This document shows positions 15,083 through 18,171 of a stretch of DNA of 18,171 nt, one piece after another. The DNA is from a bacterium (GTDB lineage: Bacteria > SZUA-182 > DTGQ01). The DNA is taken from NCBI GenBank assembly GCA_023512255.1, contig JAILZY010000069.1, positions 1 through 18,171 on the forward strand, given 5' to 3'. The position numbers and the translations under genes are program-made. The stretch's first letter is position 1. Each line of letters begins with the position of its first letter. The notes under the pieces were generated by a model. That model saw only the letters and a program-made list of their open reading frames with translations. It was not told where the DNA came from and searched no databases.

Positions 15083-15137
15083 CCCTAAGTTTCAAAAATC
15101 GTTTACGGATTTATGGAATCAAGCGGCAACGAGATTA

Positions 15138-16568
15138 TCACCCAATTGTGGGAATTTTTTGCAGATACCTTTGCAGCTTTTGCTGATCGTGGAAGGAAAG
15201 ATCGGCAAATCGCAATCCAACCTGAAATTTTCCCGGCAACTCAGCCTCACGGCACCAGACGACCTGGGCCAGGGCCTCAATTCGATCATTAGGGATATAG
15301 ACCGTGAGACCGATTAATTTATGGGTCGGAAAGATGATGTCCGAAGAGAATAAGAGCCCACTTTGACTTAGGTTCAATGCCCTTCCCCGGCCAATCTGCT
15401 CTTCCTTTACCTGGCCTTCGGGGTCGAGCACGTATTCTATGGCTAGATCCACGCTTATTCGCTTGTGGATTCTAAGCTCTGTATGGTAGATGCGCTTTTC
15501 AATAAAAAGATCCACTAGGTTCGGGTCAAAACAGGTGCCCTTATTCCTGATCAGGACCTCCAGGGCCTCACTGATTGACATGGCCTTGCGATAAGGCCTA
15601 TCCCGAGCGGTCAGCGACTCGTACACATCAGCAATCGAGATTATTTTAGCCAATTTGTGAATTTGGTTATCCTTAAGACCAACTGGATATCCTCCGCCAT
15701 CGATCTGCTCATGATGAGAGCTAGCGATCTGCGGTATTTCCTTAAGGTCATCGGGGAAATCAATGGCGTTCAGGATATTTCTGGTATAAGCGGCATGATC
15801 TTTAATGCTCTGGTACTCCTCGGGCGTCAATCGACCCGGTTTTTCCAGGATAGCATCTTTAATGCCGATTTTTCCGACATCATGGAGGAGGGCGGCATAA
15901 TAGGCAACCTTGATCTCTCGGTTACTTAAGCCTAAAGCCTGAGCAAAATTCCGCACGTAAGTAGCCACTCGCTGTGAGTGGCCGGCGGTAAACTCAGAGC
16001 GGGCATCAATCGTTTCACCAAAAGAGCGCACTACGCTGTCAATGAATTTTTCTCTCTCCATATCTCGTTCAACATCCCGAATAGCGGCCGCGGCCAAAGA
16101 GGCAAAGGTCATGAGTAAGGATCGATCATAATCATTGAAATTGCTTCCCTGCTTATTGATCGCTTCGATTACACCGACCAGCTCGCTGCCCCTTGCCAGC
16201 ATCGGAACAGACAGAATATTATTGGTGCAATAGCCGGTTTTTTGATCCCAGGTGGGATCAAAAAAAGGAGAATCAAAAGCATTGGCAATCATCAAAGCCT
16301 CTTTGCTAGCAGCTACCCATCCGGCAATGCCCTGACCGAGGGGGAGGCGAATCTCTTCGATTTCCAAATCAGGACTAACCCAGCTCCAAAGCTCATTTCT
16401 GTCTCGATCAAACAGAAAAATAGTGCAGCGATCCACCTGAAGAACCTGTTTGGTTTGATCGTGAATTTGCCGCAAAAGGGAATATAGGTCTTTTTCCTCG
16501 ATCATAGCCCGGGTGAGGCTGAATATCGTCTCTAGGTTAGCTTTATCGGAATAGATAATATCTTTCAT
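15138..16568 (-). CDS. GAF-HD-GYP-PilZ cyclic-di-GMP phosphodiesterase
   Basis: A 476-residue cytoplasmic signalling protein predicted to hydrolyse cyclic di-GMP. A GAF sensor domain covers about 27-165. The HD-GYP domain (about 183-360) has AGHSQR (H197), HDVGKIGI (H229, D230, K233), DHAAYT (H258), SHHEQIDGGGYP (H285, H286, E287, GYP 293-295) and IADVYESLTARDRPYR (D314). All metal ligands and the GYP signature are present, so activity is expected. The C-terminal PilZ domain (about 364-470) keeps both c-di-GMP-binding motifs, RIHKR (366-370, RxxxR) and NLSQSG (399-404, N/DxSxxG). One chain can therefore sense a ligand, bind c-di-GMP and degrade it. GGAG 7 nt before the ATG serves as SD. It is a likely regulator of exopolysaccharide or surface-protein output here, by inference from position. 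Confidence 0.96.
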   Translation of the reverse strand: MKDIIYSDKANLETIFSLTRAMIEEKDLYSLLRQIHDQTKQVLQVDRCTIFLFDRDRNELWSWVSPDLEIEEIRLPLGQGIAGWVAASKEALMIANAFDSPFFDPTWDQKTGYCTNNILSVPMLARGSELVGVIEAINKQGSNFNDYDRSLLMTFASLAAAAIRDVERDMEREKFIDSVVRSFGETIDARSEFTAGHSQRVATYVRNFAQALGLSNREIKVAYYAALLHDVGKIGIKDAILEKPGRLTPEEYQSIKDHAAYTRNILNAIDFPDDLKEIPQIASSHHEQIDGGGYPVGLKDNQIHKLAKIISIADVYESLTARDRPYRKAMSISEALEVLIRNKGTCFDPNLVDLFIEKRIYHTELRIHKRISVDLAIEYVLDPEGQVKEEQIGRGRALNLSQSGLLFSSDIIFPTHKLIGLTVYIPNDRIEALAQVVWCREAELPGKFQVGLRFADLSFHDQQKLQRYLQKIPTIG

Positions 16569-16743
16569 TGACCCGCTCCATAGACAAATTGGAATTTTTT
16601 TACCCCCCTATTTTTCATATCGACCGGATTAATAAGTAAGTTAGGTTTGGACCGCATTTAAATTATATACTAACTACCCGACCATAAAGGTTTATAGCTT
16701 GACATAATGACTCAGCCATGGAGAAGCGAAATAATTATCCTGG

Positions 16744-16783
16744 CCAGGAGGTTATAACTCATTCCAGGATGTTATAACTCATT
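16744..16783. repeat. Tandem 20-bp repeat with palindromic core, candidate activator site
   Basis: CCAGGAGGTTATAACTCATT (16744-16763) is repeated at once with one change (16764-16783). Each copy contains the perfect palindrome GTTATAAC (16751-16758, 16771-16778), exactly 20 bp apart and so on the same DNA face. A looser GTATAAC lies at 16813-16819. The pair is about 160-200 bp upstream of the sigma-54 -24 element, the usual distance for binding of an enhancer-binding protein. That role is inferred. Confidence 0.55.
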
Positions 16784-16939
16784 ATGGTTGGGCGCTTACC
16801 ATTTCATACTGTGTATAACGCTGCATAATTTTAATACTTATGAAAAATGTTACATATTTTTTACCCACACCTGATTATGCTAAGCTAGCTAACTTATTAA
16901 TTTTTCACAAATATCCCAAAAGCCGGTTAGGATAGAAGG

Positions 16940-16956
16940 CCGGCACCAAAGTTGCT
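16940..16956 (+). promoter_or_regulatory. Sigma-54 (-24/-12) promoter
   Basis: CCGGCACCAAAGTTGCT matches the consensus YTGGCACGRNNNTTGCW at all but two positions. The invariant GG (16942-16943) and GC (16954-16955) have exactly 10 bases between them. Transcription would start near 16967 toward the Thr/Pro-rich secreted protein, giving a leader of about 325 nt. Genes tied to PEP-CTERM loci are known to be under sigma-54 and PrsK/PrsR control, so the promoter type fits the setting. Confidence 0.65.
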
Positions 16957-17099
16957 TTCTTTCTACTCAGGCGAGGTTAGCCCTGTTGAGCTTCCTCATT
17001 TAGTTAAAAATTCCTTAAAAAAACATAAGGTTAGAAGATAACCAAAAAGGAGGAATGACCAGAATCAGAGTGTAAGGCGTTTTTCTGGTGGTTAAAGCA

Positions 17100-17197
17100 G
17101 ATTGTGGTTCGATGAGCGAATGGGTTAGGATCAGGTTGAGGCTCTGTGCGGTTTTGTGGCTCCTGGGGATTGTGGTTCATTGATGGTTGCGGCTCTG
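17100..17197 (+). repeat. Imperfect repeats in a G/T-rich leader
   Basis: GATTGTGGTTC occurs at 17100-17110 and 17168-17178. GGTTGAGGCTCTG (17134-17146) recurs as GGTTGCGGCTCTG (17185-17197), with a looser relative GGTTTTGTGGCTCCTGG between them. The stretch is strongly G+T-rich on the plus strand, unlike the surrounding DNA. It lies in the predicted 5' leader of the Thr/Pro-rich protein gene. No reading frame with a start and SD fits it. Confidence 0.45.
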
Positions 17198-17291
17198 GTA
17201 GATATTGCGTCTTGTTAAAGTGGACTTGAAAGAGTCTAAAAGCGTGATAAGTGAAAGCTCATTCGAATTTAAGGAAAAGAGGTAAATCCCT

Positions 17292-17963
17292 ATGATACGC
17301 TGCTTTATCCAGAAAAACAGATTGAAGATGCTCCTCCCTGGTATTGTGGTCTTGGTCATTTTAGGCACAATTGAATTTTCTCCTCTTGCGATCGCCAATG
17401 CCCAGGGCCTGTTTGGACTTCCCTTTTGGAATAGCTATCTAGCTTTGGCGCCACGCTATCCTTACGATTTTTTATCACCCCTTCTAGGCCGCTGGACAGC
17501 AGGCAGTGGGCTGCTTCCTTCGGCCTTGTTGGCAGGAAACTCATCCGCTACCTCTCCCCTCCGATTTGCTCACGCCTCTATTCAGGGAGTAACCACGATC
17601 TTTATTCCTCCATCAGCCACAAGCGTGAAGCTATCAGTCAAACCTTCTACCGGCACTACCGGCTCAAGTATCCCAAGCATCAAATTGTCTGCCCTTGTGC
17701 CACCACTTACGGTCTATATTTATCCGACAGGTTCTCTACCTCCGACCCTGGTAACAACTCCCACGGTAGCTACTCCAGTAACTACTCCTTTAACCACACC
17801 GGCAACTACTCTCCCCACCTCTACCACTTCGGCTCCGGCAGTGATCTCGGGTTTGGGAGGCCTCCAGCAGGTATTCCCTTCACCCCTCCGACCGACATTT
17901 TCACCTTACGGGTCGGTGTTTCAGCCTCTTTGGCCGGCAGCTTCTCTTTATCCTATTCTATAG
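17292..17963 (+). CDS. Secreted Thr/Pro-rich surface protein, unknown function
   Basis: A 223-residue protein of no family I recognise. The signal peptide (1-37, hydrophobic core about 13-28, cleavage likely after ANA) is followed by an aromatic/Pro-rich segment (40-70) and a Ser/Thr-rich region with short strands (95-145). A low-complexity linker of TTP/TPT units covers about 149-182, and a Pro/aromatic C-terminus ends in YPIL. Such linkers are often O-glycosylated or span the surface layer. There is no C-terminal PEP-CTERM motif, LPXTG motif or hydrophobic anchor, so it is not an exosortase substrate of the usual kind. The start follows GAGG at 9 nt, with an in-frame stop (TAA, 17283) just upstream. 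The sigma-54 promoter about 340 bp upstream is its likely control. Confidence 0.85.
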   Translation: MIRCFIQKNRLKMLLPGIVVLVILGTIEFSPLAIANAQGLFGLPFWNSYLALAPRYPYDFLSPLLGRWTAGSGLLPSALLAGNSSATSPLRFAHASIQGVTTIFIPPSATSVKLSVKPSTGTTGSSIPSIKLSALVPPLTVYIYPTGSLPPTLVTTPTVATPVTTPLTTPATTLPTSTTSAPAVISGLGGLQQVFPSPLRPTFSPYGSVFQPLWPAASLYPIL

Positions 17964-18034
17964 GCTAATCAGGATCATTGGCCATCTGATTCTATCTCTC
18001 AGTAAGGCGCTGATCAGAAGAGAAGAGATTGAGA

Positions 18035-18075
18035 AAGGGGCAGGCAAGAGAGTTTCTTCTCAAGCCTGTCCCCTT
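18035..18075 (+). terminator. Terminator downstream of the Thr/Pro-rich protein gene
   Basis: AAGGGGCAGGC (18035-18045) pairs with GCCTGTCCCCTT (18064-18075) with a single bulged base, and GAGA/TCTC can extend the stem inward. T-rich runs follow at 18081-18084 and 18089-18094. It ends just before the right-hand terminal repeat starts. Confidence 0.75.
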
Positions 18076-18096
18076 GCTCGTTTTCTGATTTTTTAC

Positions 18097-18171
18097 CAGA
18101 TGTTCCCCATGTTGAAAAAATAATGTTGAAAATATAAAGGGGAGGAGAGAAAATAAAGAGAGAAGAAAGTT
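18097..18171. repeat. Right copy of the 75-bp terminal inverted repeat
   Basis: This is the exact reverse complement of positions 1-75. Identity begins immediately after the T run of the preceding terminator. Read outward it starts CAGATGTTCCCC, then ATGTTGAAAA twice (18109-18118, 18123-18132), then an almost pure purine tract (18139-18169). No coding sequence was recognised. The element presumably continues beyond the window. Confidence 0.9.

Larger units (their letters stand above)
16569..17291. other. 723-bp divergent intergenic region with sigma-54 control elements
   Basis: No gene was found between the HD-GYP start (minus) and the Thr/Pro-rich protein start (plus). It holds, left to right, an AT-rich stretch, a tandem palindromic 20-bp repeat (listed separately), a sigma-54 promoter (listed separately), the small hairpin GGTTA-GAAGA-TAACC (around 17031-17045) and a G/T-rich repeat-bearing leader (listed separately). 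No convincing minus-strand promoter for the HD-GYP gene was found. Confidence 0.7.

Noticed and set aside
17055-17075. Six-codon frame after AAGGAGG in the sigma-54 leader
   Set aside because: The ATG follows the SD by only about one base, and the frame stops at once. A regulatory leader peptide cannot be excluded but is not supported.
17292-17963. PEP-CTERM sorting signal in the Thr/Pro-rich protein
   Set aside because: The C-terminus has neither the Pro-Glu-Pro motif nor the hydrophobic helix and basic tail.
1-18171. Circular element or complete plasmid
   Set aside because: The matching ends are inverted, not direct, repeats, so they do not indicate circular closure. No replication gene is present.

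Overview
This 18.2 kb window reads as part of a chromosome of a Gram-negative-type (diderm) bacterium. It carries an outer-membrane polysaccharide export protein, a chain-length/tyrosine-kinase pair and a complete block of the gene families that travel with exosortase (PEP-CTERM/XrtA) exopolysaccharide loci. Moderate GC content, one well-supported TTG start and the gene mix would suit a deltaproteobacterial, Nitrospirota-like or candidate-phylum lineage. The sequence alone does not fix the taxon. No tRNA, rRNA, CRISPR array or transposase gene was seen.

Left region (105-7001, all on the minus strand, transcribed from right to left): a six-gene exopolysaccharide operon. In order of transcription it encodes an initiating sugar-phosphate transferase, a periplasmic/outer-membrane export protein, a chain-length determinant, a tyrosine autokinase, an ExeA-like AAA ATPase and a polysaccharide deacetylase. 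Together these start the repeat unit on the lipid carrier, control polymer length by phosphorylation, export the polymer and modify it. The exosortase itself is not in the window and would be expected beyond the left edge.

Middle region (7127-8672): a small zinc amidase (T7 lysozyme/PGRP fold) lies divergent to the operon. It is convergent with a family 2 glycosyltransferase, and the two share one strong bidirectional hairpin terminator.

Right-centre region (8673-14937): an AT-rich 553-bp control region with a good sigma-70 promoter, a cluster of GTTACC-like elements and a long dyad leads into a secreted cysteine-rich protein with a 13-residue repeat. Two large paralogous membrane proteins follow, each ending in two glutamine-amidotransferase-like folds that lack an evident nucleophile. 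They overlap by ATGA and are therefore translationally coupled. This three-gene set is the least familiar part of the window and the best candidate for an undescribed envelope system.

Right region (14938-18171): a GAF-HD-GYP-PilZ protein, a cyclic-di-GMP phosphodiesterase with its own c-di-GMP receptor domain, lies convergent to the pair. A 723-bp intergenic region beyond it holds a tandem palindromic 20-bp repeat and, about 180 bp further on, a sigma-54 -24/-12 promoter. These precede a secreted Thr/Pro-rich protein with a leader of about 325 nt. Sigma-54 control fits what is known of PEP-CTERM loci (PrsK/PrsR).

The two ends of the window are a perfect 75-bp inverted repeat. The window is therefore bounded by two inverted copies of one repeated sequence, probably a mobile element or another multi-copy sequence, whose remainder lies outside.
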